Part shown: positions 18,640 to 28,727 of the stretch, piece after piece
How positions within the stretch are numbered: the first letter of the stretch is position 1
How the letters are laid out: every line of letters begins with the position of its first letter
Origin: Caballeronia sordidicola
GTDB taxonomy: Bacteria > Pseudomonadota > Gammaproteobacteria > Burkholderiales > Burkholderiaceae
Reading direction: 5' to 3'
DNA: 64,000 nucleotides
Assembly: GCF_001544455.2 (NCBI RefSeq)
Contig: NZ_FCOC02000011.1
Coordinates: forward strand, 124,001 to 188,000
The notes under the pieces: generated by a model
Database searches by the model: none
Told to the model about the DNA's origin: nothing
Seen by the model: the letters and a program-made list of their open reading frames with translations, nothing else
Translations under genes and position numbers: made by a program

Positions 18640-19572
18640 TCACGCCGGCGAATACGCGAGTCTCACGTAGATAGGCGCGTACGGCTCGGCCTGGGTAATC
18701 TCGATCAGCGACTCACGCGACAATTCCAGCATGGCGATGAAATTCACGACCACGACTGGTACGCCGCGCGAGGGGTCGAAAAGATCGCCGAATTCCATGA
18801 AACGGGCGTTTTGCAGGCGTCGCAGGATCACGCTCATGTGTTCCCGTACCGACAATTCCTCACGCGAGATCTTGTGATGCTCGACCAGCCGCGCGCGCTT
18901 GATGACGTCGGCCCAGGCGGCGCGCAGGTCGTTGACATCGACATCCGGGAAACGTTGCGCCGAACTTTGCTCGACGTAGACGTCGGCCCGCAGAAAGTCG
19001 CGGCCAAGTTGCGGAATGCGATCCAGACGCTGCGCCGCGAGCTTCATTTGCTCGTATTCCAGCAGGCGCCGCACGAGTTCGGCGCGAGGATCTTCGGCTT
19101 CCTCGCCGGTATCCGCCTTTTTCACCGGCAGCAGCATGCGCGACTTGATCTCGATCAGCATGGCGGCCATCAGCAGATATTCCGCCGCGAGTTCCAGATT
19201 CGATTCGCGAATCTGGTCGACGTAGCCAAGATACTGGCGCGTCACGTCCGCCATCGGAATGTCCAGAACGTTGAAATTCTGCTTGCGGATCAGGTACAGC
19301 AACAGGTCGAGCGGACCTTCGAACGCCTCGAGAAAGATTTCGAGCGCGTCCGGCGGGATATACAGGTCAGTTGGCAGCTTCCAGAGCGGTTCGCCATACA
19401 GATGCGCGAACGCCACGCCGTCAATGGTATTCGGCGTGGAGTCGGTTGCCGGCGTGGCGAGCGCAGCGGCGCGATCGCCCGCGCGGTCCACAGATTGGTC
19501 GTCGGCGCGATGAGCCTTCGCCGGCTGTCCCGGATGATCCGCAGCGTGCTGCGCGTCGCGCGCGGAACTCAC
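18640..19572 (-). CDS. scpA: Segregation and condensation protein A
   Basis: ScpA is the kleisin that links SMC to ScpB in chromosome condensation. The 310-residue protein has a variable, charged N-terminus of about 65 residues, then the conserved FEGPLDLLLYLIRKQNFNVL block and a winged-helix C-terminus with SLIEITQAE. It begins with GTG 2 bases after the DUF3460 gene's stop, which suggests coupled translation. No scpB is in the window; in this family it lies elsewhere. Confidence 0.93.
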   Translation of the reverse strand: MSSARDAQHAADHPGQPAKAHRADDQSVDRAGDRAAALATPATDSTPNTIDGVAFAHLYGEPLWKLPTDLYIPPDALEIFLEAFEGPLDLLLYLIRKQNFNVLDIPMADVTRQYLGYVDQIRESNLELAAEYLLMAAMLIEIKSRMLLPVKKADTGEEAEDPRAELVRRLLEYEQMKLAAQRLDRIPQLGRDFLRADVYVEQSSAQRFPDVDVNDLRAAWADVIKRARLVEHHKISREELSVREHMSVILRRLQNARFMEFGDLFDPSRGVPVVVVNFIAMLELSRESLIEITQAEPYAPIYVRLAYSPA

Positions 19573-19574
19573 GT

Positions 19575-19760
19575 TCAGAAGTTCTGGTAATAGACGTAGG
19601 ACGTTTGCTCGACACGCGATGTCTTGAGTTTCGAGCGTTCGTCAAGGTCGATAGGCTGCTTGTCCCACAGGAGCGCGCGGCCCTTGCGCTGTTCGTCTTC
19701 CAGCGAAGGTTTTTGCTCTTTCAGCTTGTTGATGAACTGGGTGATGTCCGACTGGTACAT
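19575..19760 (-). CDS. DUF3460 family small protein
   Basis: A 61-residue protein beginning MYQSDITQFINKLKEQKP and ending in a Tyr-rich VEQTSYVYYQNF, as in the DUF3460 family of beta-proteobacteria. Function is unknown. It stands at the head of the scpA-panC-panD run, with 2 bases to scpA. This conserved position suggests co-expression with scpA but no more. Confidence 0.88.
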   Translation of the reverse strand: MYQSDITQFINKLKEQKPSLEDEQRKGRALLWDKQPIDLDERSKLKTSRVEQTSYVYYQNF

Positions 19761-20245
19761 GATTCGACTTCCGTTGGCTCAGAGCGATTCAAAAACGGGC
19801 GCAGCGGCATTTCGGGTGAAACTCGGATGAAACGCCGCCGGGAACAAATGCAATTTTACCGCAAGCGTCAGGGCGCGGAGCGGTAAACCCGCGGGAAGAA
19901 CGGGCGTTGGCCATCCGGCCTATAAAAGCGGCTCGATCGCTGGCAAGCCACCAAGTCCGTGGAAACCCTGTCATTAATTGCAAAATCGCGGAACAAGCGC
20001 GGTAATGAGCCGTCCAAGCCGCACTTCTGCATTTTGCGGAGCGCGTCCGGGAGCCCGCTGCGCCTGTTTTTGCGCCGCCGCGACGCAAGAATTCCGAGCA
20101 CTCTCCGCATCGGTTGAATAAGCGCTTTCGGGACAGCCGGCGCCGCCGATGTGGTGAAATAGCGCCTGCTGAACCCACCGCCGTTTCGGGCGGAAGCAAT
20201 CCCGCGTTGCCTAATACATTGTCTTATTCCACCCGGAGGTCACGT
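19761..20245. other. 485-base divergent spacer between DUF3460 and tamA
   Basis: No supported gene. It must hold the promoters of the DUF3460-scpA operon (-) and tamAB (+). The reading frame of tamA is open back to 20114 but contains no ATG and reads Arg-rich low-complexity, so I treat it as untranslated. A GGAGG at 20235-20239 is the tamA ribosome-binding site. Confidence 0.6.
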
Positions 20246-22093
20246 TTGGCGGGGCGCCTGTTTGATCTGCTGCGCTTCAGGCGCGGACAAGCCGAGCATC
20301 GGCGGCGGCGCTTGCTGCCGGTTGCATCGTCGAACGCGCCTTTCCGTGCGTCGTCATTCGTGCGTCGCGTTGTCTGGTCGCTCCACGCGCTGGCGCTTTG
20401 CGCCTTTGCGGTGCCCGCGCACGCCAAGTACGACGTGGATATCGATGCACCCCGCAGCGTGCGGTCACTGCTGAAAGACCATCTGGATTTGTCGCGATTC
20501 AAGAAACGCGACGACATCAGCGACGAACAATTCGATTTCCTTGTGACGGCCACCCCGCAGGAAGTGCGCGATCTCGTTGCCACCGACGGATACTTCACGC
20601 CCGTCGTGCGTACCGACGTCAAACGCGACGGCGACAAGCGCTCCGTGACCATTTCGGTCGATCCAGGTCCGCAGACCAAGGTGGCTTCCGTTTCGCTCAC
20701 CTTCAAGGGGGCGATCACGGAAGAGGATCGTGCGCAGGAAAACACCGCGCGCTTCGCGTTTTCCATCCACGAGGGCGATCCTTTCTCGCAAGGCGCATGG
20801 GACGACGCGAAAAACGCGTCGCTGAAAGCGCTCCAGTCGCGGCGCTATCTGGGCGCGAAAATTTCGGAATCGAAGGCGCGGGTGAATCCGCGCACACATA
20901 TTGTGGATTTGTCGGTGACGTTCGACAGCGGCCCGACCTTCACTTTCGGCAAGCTCGACGTGTCGGGTGTGCGGCGTTATCCCGAGCAGATCATCCACAA
21001 CGTCAACCCCATCCACGAAGGCGATATCTACGACATCGCCCGCGTGAACGAATTGCAGCGGCAGTTGCAGAACACGCCGTATTACGCGTCAGTTGCCATA
21101 GACGCCGACAACGACGTGACCAAGCCCGTCGAAACGCCGATGCACCTGAAGGTCAGCGAATATCCGTACAACAGCGTGCGCTACGGCGTGGGCTATGCAA
21201 CGGATACCGGGCCGCACATTCAGGGCGCCTATAGCTATCTGGACACGTTCGGGAAGGCTTATCCGTTCACGGTGTCGGGGCGTATCGACCAGACGCAGCA
21301 GTATGGACAGGTCCAGCTCGCCATGCCGCCGGGCAACCGGGCGTGGGTGAACAGCGTGCTCGCGTCGTACACCAACACCAATGTGTCCGATACACGCATC
21401 TACAGCGCCCGCGCGGGCGTGCAGCGTTCGCGCTCGCTGCAGAACATCGACACCACGTATGCGCTGCTTTTCTATGACGATCGGCTAACGCAGAACGTTG
21501 GACCGCCTACGACGAGCCGCGCGCTGGTACCTTCGTGGCAATGGGTGCGCCGCAACGTGGACGATCCGCTGTTTCCGCGCTCGGGCAACCTGATTCGCGC
21601 CGAAGCCGATTTCGCGATCAAGGGCATTCTCACCGACCAGACGTTCGGCCGTGTCTACACGAACCTGCTGCAATATCTGCCGCTTGGCAAGCGCGACCTG
21701 TTCGTGTTCCGGGCGGAGTTCGGCGGCGTGTTCACGGCGGGCGGGTCGAGCGGAATTCCGGCGTCGCTGCTGTTTCGCGCGGGCGGCGCCAATTCGGTAC
21801 GGGGTTATGGCTATCAAAGTATTGGTCACGATGTTGGAGGCTCGGTGTTGCCGACCAAATATCTGATGACGGGCAGCACTGAATATCAGCACTGGTTTTC
21901 GCACGACTGGGGCGGCGCGGCCTTCTTCGACATAGGCGCCGCCGCCGACACCTGGAGCGAGCGGGTCTTCGAACCCGGCGCGGGCGTCGGCGTGCGCTGG
22001 CGCAGTCCGGTTGGACCCGTGAACGTGGACGTTGCATATGGTTTCAAGAACCGGGACATCCGTCCGTACCTGACGCTTGGAATTGCCTTTTGA
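20246..22093 (+). CDS. tamA: Outer-membrane assembly module TamA (Omp85 family)
   Basis: TamA is an outer-membrane Omp85 barrel with N-terminal POTRA domains that works with TamB in moving proteins or lipids to the outer membrane. I choose TTG at 20246: GGAGG stands 6 bases upstream, and no in-frame ATG is available before the conserved region. This gives 615 residues with a basic N-region and a signal peptide around VWSLHALALCAFAVPAHA. POTRA repeats follow (FTFGKLDVSGVRRYPEQIIH is one), then the barrel with FRAGGANSVRGYGYQSIG, the Omp85 VRGY motif, and an aromatic C-terminus. tamB follows after 28 bases. Confidence 0.93.
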   Translation: MAGRLFDLLRFRRGQAEHRRRRLLPVASSNAPFRASSFVRRVVWSLHALALCAFAVPAHAKYDVDIDAPRSVRSLLKDHLDLSRFKKRDDISDEQFDFLVTATPQEVRDLVATDGYFTPVVRTDVKRDGDKRSVTISVDPGPQTKVASVSLTFKGAITEEDRAQENTARFAFSIHEGDPFSQGAWDDAKNASLKALQSRRYLGAKISESKARVNPRTHIVDLSVTFDSGPTFTFGKLDVSGVRRYPEQIIHNVNPIHEGDIYDIARVNELQRQLQNTPYYASVAIDADNDVTKPVETPMHLKVSEYPYNSVRYGVGYATDTGPHIQGAYSYLDTFGKAYPFTVSGRIDQTQQYGQVQLAMPPGNRAWVNSVLASYTNTNVSDTRIYSARAGVQRSRSLQNIDTTYALLFYDDRLTQNVGPPTTSRALVPSWQWVRRNVDDPLFPRSGNLIRAEADFAIKGILTDQTFGRVYTNLLQYLPLGKRDLFVFRAEFGGVFTAGGSSGIPASLLFRAGGANSVRGYGYQSIGHDVGGSVLPTKYLMTGSTEYQHWFSHDWGGAAFFDIGAAADTWSERVFEPGAGVGVRWRSPVGPVNVDVAYGFKNRDIRPYLTLGIAF

Positions 22094-22121
22094 TGAGCTT
22101 GCATAACGTGTTTTTTCGCGC

Positions 22122-25100
22122 ATGACGGAACGCAACGGCCAAACCCCTGGTGAGCAAGCGGACCCTTCGGAGGGCCGGGGCAATGACACGTCTGCTGACA
22201 CCGTTCCGGCACCCAAGAAGCCGCGCGGCGGCTGGCGGCGTCTGGCCAAGTGGCTGGGCGGCATTGTCCTGGTCATCGTTCTATGCTTCGCCCTTGGCCT
22301 TGCAATGATCTTGTACGGCTTGAATAGCGAACGCGGCACGCGTTACGTGTGGCAGGCCGCTACGTCCCTGCTGGGCGGCCGCTTGAGCGGTACGCTCGAT
22401 GGCGGCGCGATCTCGACCGGCCTGCGTTTGCGCAACGTGCACTGGAAAAGTCTCGACGGCGCGGGTACGGATATCGCGGTGGACAGCGTCTCCGGCCGAT
22501 GGGAACTGACGCGCGCGCCGCTGCGGTTCACCATCGATTATTTGCATGTGGGAACGGTCGACGCCCGGATTGCGCCATCGCAGAAAAGCAGCGGCCCGGT
22601 CCAGTTGCCGACGGATTTGCGCTTGCCAATCCAGCTTGTTATCAGCGACGTCACGCTCGACAAGCTGCGCCTGCACGAAGGCGCGACGACCACGGAGTTT
22701 TCCCGCCTCGCGCTCTCGGGTCATAGCGACGGACGCCATCATGCAGCCACTGTCCAGCGCCTCGATACACCATTCGGTGCTGTCACGGCGGCGTTGAAAC
22801 TCGATGGTGGCGCGCGGCCGTTTCCGCTGACGGGCGACCTTGGATATTCCGGCAAGGTGAGCGACGAAACCGTGCAGGTCGCCGCGCGCCTCGCGGGGTC
22901 GCTTGAAAACCTGACGGCGGATATCGATGCAAGCGGCATGAAGCTGAAGGGCAGTGCGCACGTGGAGGCCGAGCCGTTTGGCGAGGTGCCGCTCAAGCGC
23001 GCGCTCGTAAGCGTAGATCACGTGAATCCGCAGGCGTTCAGCGCGAGCGCGCCGTTCGCGGACCTCGCGCTGCGAGCCGAATTGAAGCCCGATCCAGCAA
23101 CGCCCAACGCGCTTGTGGTGACCGGGCCCGTTTCCATTGTGAATGCGAAGCCGGGCACGGTGGACAAGCAGTTGATTCCGCTGATCGACGCGCGTGCGAA
23201 CGTGAAACTCGATGCATCCGAGCAGACCATCTCGGGCTTGAATGTGCGTCTCTTGAAGGAGGCGACGCTCACAGGCGGCGGAGCCTTGAAAGATGGCAAG
23301 GGCGAGTTCGACCTGAAAGTGGCGAAACTCGATTTGAGCCAGATCGAATCGACGATCCGGCCGACGCAGTTTGGTGGCCCGATCGGCATCAAGCTTGCCG
23401 GCGACACGCAGACCATCACCCTCGATCTCAACGACGCCAAAGCCGCGTTGCGCGCGCAAGGCAAGATCACGCTGGACGCAAGGCAGACCGCCTTCGATAA
23501 CGTGAAGTTGACTGCGGGGACCGGGCGTATTGAATTAAGCGGCGCGCTCAAGAAAGACGTGCATTCGACCTACGATGTGAAAGCGAAGATTGTTGATTTC
23601 AATCCGCTGCTGTTGTCCGAGCAACTGATCGCAACGCCGCCGCCCGCGAAGGGTGCCAAAAAGCCTGCTGCAAAACCGCGCACCATCGAAGCACGCGTGA
23701 ATGGAACGCTCTCGGCCACCGGCGTTCTCGCGCCAGTGCTCACTACCAAAGCGCAATTCAAGCTGGGCGAAAGCGTCTACGACAACCTGCCGCTCACCGG
23801 CGCGGGCACCATTCAGGTCGTGGGCATGCGCATCCTGCCCAGTAACGCGACGCTTTCCATCGCGGGAAATAATGTGGATCTGAACGGTAGTTTCGGTACG
23901 CCGAGCGATCGATTGCGTTTTCGCATCGACGCCCCGCAGCTCGAACGTTTGGGATTTGGCCTCGCGGGTCTCGTCAAGGCGGACGGCGATCTGACCGGTT
24001 CCTTTGCGCATCCGAACGTGGCCGCGAACTATCAGGCAGACAGCGTGGTGTTCGGCGCCAATCGCGTGGGACATGCGGAAGGACGGGCCGAAGCGCGCGA
24101 TGGCGCCAACGGAGCGCTGGTTTTCACGTTGAAGGCGCGCGATCTCAGCACTGACGGCGTCGATCTTTCGAGTCTCGATGCGAATTTGAACGGCACGCGC
24201 GCCAATCACACGCTCAACGCAACGGCCGTTGGAAAGTTGCGAGGCAACGCGGTCAATCTGACGCTCGCTGCAAACGGCCGGCTGACCGACGCCCGCGACG
24301 GCGCGCATTGGGACGGCACGGTCACGCGGTTGTCGAATAAAGGCACGCCGAATCTGAATCTCGAAACACCGCTTACCGTGAGCTACGCCCCGAATCACAT
24401 TGCGCTGGGCGCAACGCGGTTGTCGGCGGAAGGCGCCGCGCTCGACCTGAAGTCGTTCGCGTTCGACAACGGCAGGATCAGTTCCGCGGGATCGCTCACC
24501 AACCTTTCCGTGCTCCGGATGCTCGAAATCCGCGAGGAACTAATGGGTGGTCCGCCGCCCATCAAGACCGATCTCGTATTCGACGGCGACTGGAACTTCG
24601 CGCTTGGCGCCACCGCAACGGGCTACATGCAAGTGAAGCGGCGCGGCGGCGACGTGTCCATCGACGCCGCCCGTGGCGTCGCTGCGCTCGGCATCACGGA
24701 CATTGCAGCCCGCGCCGATTTCACCGGCGGCAACCGGCTTAACGCTACGCTGCATGCACAGGCGTCGCGTATCGGCGTGATCGACGCCAATGTCCACACT
24801 ACGCTGGTTTCGCGCGACGGTGTCTTGACCGTGTCCGACGAAGCGCCGCTGAACGGCAGCATTGACGCCAGCGTGCCGACGCTGCGTACAACGGGCGGGC
24901 TGATCGGCCCGACCTATTTGCTCGATGGCCGGCTTGGCCTGAAGCTGACCATTGCGGGAATCGTGGCCAAGCCGACTGTGTCCGGCATGCTGACGGGCGA
25001 CGCGCTTTCGGTAACGGTGATCGACCAGGGCGTGCAGTTGAAGGACGGCGTCATTCGTATAGCGTTGTCGGAAAATCTCGTCGATTTGCAGCAGGTCGAG

Positions 25101-26177
25101 TTCCACGGCGCGAGCGGCACGTTGCGCGCAACCGGCAAGGTGCGGCTCGATCAGGATCAGCCGGATCTGACGGCGAGCATTATTGCGGACAAGCTTGAGT
25201 TGTTCGCGTCGCCGGACCGGCAACTGCAATTGTCGGGCAGCGCGTCGGTGGCAAATGCTGGTTTGAAGGGCGGCATCAATATCGATGGCAAGTTCACCGT
25301 CGATCACGCGCTTTTCGACTTGCCGGAGCAATCCGCGCCGTCGCTTGGCGATGACGTCGTGATCGTGCGTCCCGACGGCACGGTGAAGGGCGAGGATCAG
25401 CATGTGATCGCGACTGGCGAGAAACCGGTGGGGGCGTTTGCGCCGCGCGCGAATATCGATATCGACCTCGGGCAGAGGTTCCGTTTCCGTGGCGCGGGCG
25501 CCGACCTGGGTCTCGCCGGCACCATCACCGCCATGAGCGCGCCGAACATGCCGCTGCGCGCGGTCGGCAACGTGCGGGTCACGCCGGGTTCAACGTACAC
25601 GGCGTTCGGGCGGAAACTTGGCATCGAGAACGGATTTTTCACGTTCAACGGCCCGGTCACGAATCCCGGCATCAACATCCTCGCAATGCGGCGCAACCAG
25701 GAAATCGAAGCGGGCGTGCAAGTCACGGGAACGGTGCAGGCGCCCAACGCCAAGCTGATTTCCGAGCCGAACGTGCCGGACAACGAAAAGCTGTCGTGGC
25801 TGCTGTTCGGGCATGGCACGGACCAGGGCAACAACGTGGGCCAGCAAAGCGCGATGACCAACGCACTGGCATTGCTTGGAAGCGCAAGCGGCAAGCGCAT
25901 CGCGCAGACCTTCGGGCTCGATGAGTTTTCCATCGGCACGAGTGAGGTCGGGCTGACCGATCCGCAAGTTGTGATGCTCTCGAAGGCAATCAATGAACGG
26001 CTCGTGCTCGGTTACGAGCAGGGGCTGCAATCCGCAAGCAACGCCATCAAGATGACGCTGAGCCTTTCCCGTTTCTGGTCCGTTTCCGCGTATGGCGGCA
26101 CGTTCCAGGGGCTCGACCTGCTTTACACGCGACGCTTTGATTCGTGGGCGCGAAGGAACCGGCCCTCAGAAAAGTAG
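22122..26177 (+). CDS. tamB: Translocation and assembly module inner-membrane protein TamB
   Basis: A 1351-residue AsmA-like protein: an N-terminal cytoplasmic segment of about 45 residues, one membrane helix (WLGGIVLVIVLCFALGLAMI), a very long repetitive beta-rich periplasmic region, and a C-terminal DUF490/TamB domain containing GNVRVTPGSTYTAFGRKLGI and LSWLLFGHGTDQG, ending as a beta-strand that contacts TamA. It would form a hydrophobic groove from inner to outer membrane. Cotranscribed with tamA. It is near the usual size for the family in Burkholderiaceae. Confidence 0.95.
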   Translation: MTERNGQTPGEQADPSEGRGNDTSADTVPAPKKPRGGWRRLAKWLGGIVLVIVLCFALGLAMILYGLNSERGTRYVWQAATSLLGGRLSGTLDGGAISTGLRLRNVHWKSLDGAGTDIAVDSVSGRWELTRAPLRFTIDYLHVGTVDARIAPSQKSSGPVQLPTDLRLPIQLVISDVTLDKLRLHEGATTTEFSRLALSGHSDGRHHAATVQRLDTPFGAVTAALKLDGGARPFPLTGDLGYSGKVSDETVQVAARLAGSLENLTADIDASGMKLKGSAHVEAEPFGEVPLKRALVSVDHVNPQAFSASAPFADLALRAELKPDPATPNALVVTGPVSIVNAKPGTVDKQLIPLIDARANVKLDASEQTISGLNVRLLKEATLTGGGALKDGKGEFDLKVAKLDLSQIESTIRPTQFGGPIGIKLAGDTQTITLDLNDAKAALRAQGKITLDARQTAFDNVKLTAGTGRIELSGALKKDVHSTYDVKAKIVDFNPLLLSEQLIATPPPAKGAKKPAAKPRTIEARVNGTLSATGVLAPVLTTKAQFKLGESVYDNLPLTGAGTIQVVGMRILPSNATLSIAGNNVDLNGSFGTPSDRLRFRIDAPQLERLGFGLAGLVKADGDLTGSFAHPNVAANYQADSVVFGANRVGHAEGRAEARDGANGALVFTLKARDLSTDGVDLSSLDANLNGTRANHTLNATAVGKLRGNAVNLTLAANGRLTDARDGAHWDGTVTRLSNKGTPNLNLETPLTVSYAPNHIALGATRLSAEGAALDLKSFAFDNGRISSAGSLTNLSVLRMLEIREELMGGPPPIKTDLVFDGDWNFALGATATGYMQVKRRGGDVSIDAARGVAALGITDIAARADFTGGNRLNATLHAQASRIGVIDANVHTTLVSRDGVLTVSDEAPLNGSIDASVPTLRTTGGLIGPTYLLDGRLGLKLTIAGIVAKPTVSGMLTGDALSVTVIDQGVQLKDGVIRIALSENLVDLQQVEFHGASGTLRATGKVRLDQDQPDLTASIIADKLELFASPDRQLQLSGSASVANAGLKGGINIDGKFTVDHALFDLPEQSAPSLGDDVVIVRPDGTVKGEDQHVIATGEKPVGAFAPRANIDIDLGQRFRFRGAGADLGLAGTITAMSAPNMPLRAVGNVRVTPGSTYTAFGRKLGIENGFFTFNGPVTNPGINILAMRRNQEIEAGVQVTGTVQAPNAKLISEPNVPDNEKLSWLLFGHGTDQGNNVGQQSAMTNALALLGSASGKRIAQTFGLDEFSIGTSEVGLTDPQVVMLSKAINERLVLGYEQGLQSASNAIKMTLSLSRFWSVSAYGGTFQGLDLLYTRRFDSWARRNRPSEK

Positions 26178-26182
26178 GGATG

Positions 26183-26221
26183 AAAAAAGAGCCGTTCAAC
26201 GTCAGTTGAACGGCTCTTGTC
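26183..26221. terminator. Intrinsic terminator between tamB and metG
   Basis: Perfect 13-bp stem AGAGCCGTTCAAC (26188-26200) / GTTGAACGGCTCT (26205-26217) with loop GTCA. The A-run at 26183-26188 is a U-run for metG; the + strand has TGTCTT. Confidence 0.9.
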
Positions 26222-26239
26222 TTCGCTCAGCCCGTGCCT

Positions 26240-28369
26240 TTACTTCACGCGCATTCCCGGTTTTGCGCCGCTGTGCGGCTCAAGGATATACAGGCCGGGT
26301 TCCGCTCTTTCGTCGTCGGACGAAGCAGCCAGCACCATGCCTTCCGACAGGCCGAACTTCATCTTGCGCGGCGCCAGGTTCGCGACCATCACCGTGAACT
26401 TGCCGATCAGATCGCTCGGTTGGTATGCCGACTTGATGCCGGAAAACACATTGCGCGTTTTCTCTTCGCCAACGTCCAGCGTCAATTGCAGCAGTTTGTC
26501 CGATCCTTCCACGGCCGTGCAATCCACGATCTTCGCAATACGCAGATCGACTTTCGCGAAATCATCGATGGAAATCGTGCCTTCTGCTTCCGGCGCTTTT
26601 TCCTTCACGGCTTTCTTCGACGCCGACGCCGATGCCGGTGCAGCAACCGAAGCCGCAGCCTGACCCGGCGCGACCGATTCACGATTCGCTGCGATCAACG
26701 CCTCGATCTGTTTCGGATCCACGCGCGTCATCAGGTGTTTATACGCGTTGATCGGCTGCGAAGCGCTGAGCGGCGTGGCTGCATGGGCCCAAACGAGCGG
26801 CTTGATGCCGAGAAACGCTTCCACCGATTCCGCCAGCAACGGCAACACCGGCTTCAACGCAAGCGACAGCAGCCTGAATGCCTCCAGGCTGACGCTGCAG
26901 GTTTCGTGCAGCGCGGCCGCGTTCGCCGGGTCCTTCGCCTGATCCCAAGGCTTCGAGGTATCGACATAACCGTTGACCGTATCGGCGAGTTCCATGGTCG
27001 TGCGCAGCGCGCGGCCGTATTCGCGCGCTTCGTATAGCGCCGCGATCTGCGGAATAGTCGCCCGCAATTGCTGCAACATTGGGTGATTCATCGCGCTGTC
27101 CTGCACGCGGCCATCGAAACGCTTGATCAGGAAACCCGCCGCCCGGCTCGCAATATTGATGTACTTGCCGACCAGATCGCTATTGACGCGCGCCTGAAAA
27201 TCCTCGAGATTCAGGTCGATGTCTTCCATGGTGTGGTTCAGCTTCGCCGCGTAGTAATAGCGCAGCCACTCGGGATTGATGCCTGTATCGATTACGCTTT
27301 TCGCCGTGATGAACGTGCCGCGCGACTTCGACATCTTGGCGCCGTCGACGGTGAGAAAACCGTGAGCGAACACGTTAGTTGGCGTTCTATGACCGGAAAA
27401 CTGCAGCATGGCCGGCCAGAACAGCGTGTGGAAATACAGGATGTCCTTGCCGATGAAGTGATATTGCTCCGTTTTCGATCCCGGCCGGATCCACTCTTCG
27501 AAATCGAGGCCGCGCGCATCCGCCAGGTTCTTGAAGCTGGCGTAATAGCCAACGGGCGCGTCTACCCAGACATAGAAATATTTGCCGGGCGCGCCCGGAA
27601 TTTCAAAGCCAAAATAGGGCGAATCGCGCGAGATGTCCCAGTCGGCGAGCTTCGCTTCGCCTTTGTCGCCAAGCCATTCACGCATCTTGTTCGTGGCTTC
27701 CGGCTGCGCGAGGCCGCTGACCCAGCCGCGCAGAAAATCTTCGCAGCGCGGGTCGGAGAGACGGAAAAAGTAGTGCGTCGACGTCTTGCGGACCGGCGTT
27801 GCACCCGACACCACCGAATACGGGTTGATCAGGTCGAGCGGCTGGTAAGTCGAGCCGCAGACTTCGCAGTTGTCGCCATATTGGTCCTTCGCGCCACATT
27901 TCGGGCATTCGCCCTTGATGAAGCGGTCCGGCAGAAACATTTCCTTGACCGGGTCGTAGGCTTGCTCGATCTCGCGCGCATCGATCAGACCGGCTTCCTG
28001 CAGCGACTTATAGATGGATTCGCACAGGACGCGGTTTTCTTCGGCGTCGGTTGAGTAATAGTTGTCAAACGAGATGCCGAAACTGTCGAAATCGCGCTTG
28101 TGTTCCTTGCCTACGCGTTCGATCAGCTCTTTCGGCGTAATGCCTTCCTGCTCGGCGCGCAGCATGATCGGCGTGCCGTGGGTGTCGTCGGCACCGACGT
28201 AATAGACCTCGTGACCGTGCATTCGCAGCGTCCGGACCCAGATATCCGTCTGGATATATTCGACCATGTGGCCGATATGAATCTGACCGTTCGCGTACGG
28301 AAGCGCGGACGTGACCAGAATTCGGCGATGAGCGGGGGCGGAGGCGGGAATCGGTGTTGACGATGACAT
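26240..28369 (-). CDS. metG: Methionine-tRNA ligase
   Basis: MetRS charges tRNA-Met. The 709-residue class I synthetase has HIGH at 31-34, a zinc knuckle with Cys155, Cys158, Cys168 and Cys171, the KMSKS loop in [12 protein letters not shown], an anticodon-binding helical domain, and a C-terminal tRNA-binding OB-fold (from about residue 605, [19 protein letters not shown]) that also dimerises. A low-complexity Ala/Lys linker joins the last two. A -10-like TAGAAT lies at 28424-28429 on the minus strand. Confidence 0.98.
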   Translation of the reverse strand: MSSSTPIPASAPAHRRILVTSALPYANGQIHIGHMVEYIQTDIWVRTLRMHGHEVYYVGADDTHGTPIMLRAEQEGITPKELIERVGKEHKRDFDSFGISFDNYYSTDAEENRVLCESIYKSLQEAGLIDAREIEQAYDPVKEMFLPDRFIKGECPKCGAKDQYGDNCEVCGSTYQPLDLINPYSVVSGATPVRKTSTHYFFRLSDPRCEDFLRGWVSGLAQPEATNKMREWLGDKGEAKLADWDISRDSPYFGFEIPGAPGKYFYVWVDAPVGYYASFKNLADARGLDFEEWIRPGSKTEQYHFIGKDILYFHTLFWPAMLQFSGHRTPTNVFAHGFLTVDGAKMSKSRGTFITAKSVIDTGINPEWLRYYYAAKLNHTMEDIDLNLEDFQARVNSDLVGKYINIASRAAGFLIKRFDGRVQDSAMNHPMLQQLRATIPQIAALYEAREYGRALRTTMELADTVNGYVDTSKPWDQAKDPANAAALHETCSVSLEAFRLLSLALKPVLPLLAESVEAFLGIKPLVWAHAATPLSASQPINAYKHLMTRVDPKQIEALIAANRESVAPGQAAASVAAPASASASKKAVKEKAPEAEGTISIDDFAKVDLRIAKIVDCTAVEGSDKLLQLTLDVGEEKTRNVFSGIKSAYQPSDLIGKFTVMVANLAPRKMKFGLSEGMVLAASSDDERAEPGLYILEPHSGAKPGMRVK

Positions 28370-28727
28370 AAGGCGCTGGCCTGCGGTTGAAGATTCAGTG
28401 AATGCGTGAAAAAGCGAATCACGATTCTAGCAGGAGGAAGGCGCGGCGCCGGGGCGGGGGAGTTGGCGTACGCGAGGATGAACCTCGGGCGTTCTTAAAT
28501 TCCGGACGAAAAAAAACCGGGGCAATATAGCGGGCCCCGGAGCAACAACGACAAGAGGAGAATGGCACGTGGCGGCACAACACACTGCCAGCCACCTACC
28601 GTTAATACAGACACACGCCGCGCGGCCAAAGTTTCAAATATTTTCTGATTCCCGCGATATTTTCGGGAATCGATCAAAACCCCGGCGATGCGGCGAAACT
28701 GTCAATCTCCCTTGTAAATCAATCCGC
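28370..28727. other. Spacer between metG and the OmpA-type lipoprotein gene
   Basis: A 358-base stretch. The metG-proximal part (28370-28500) should hold the metG promoter. The rest is the 3' region of the OmpA-type lipoprotein gene on the minus strand, with an 8-bp inverted repeat GATTCCCG / CGGGAATC at about 28650-28675 and an intrinsic terminator at 28509-28540. No convincing protein gene; a small RNA or long 3' UTR is possible. Confidence 0.5.
28509..28540 (-). terminator. Intrinsic terminator, minus strand
   Basis: CCGGGGC (28517-28523) pairs with GCCCCGG (28534-28540); eight A bases at 28509-28516 form the U-run on the minus strand. It lies 188 bases past the OmpA-type lipoprotein gene's stop. 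Confidence 0.8.
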
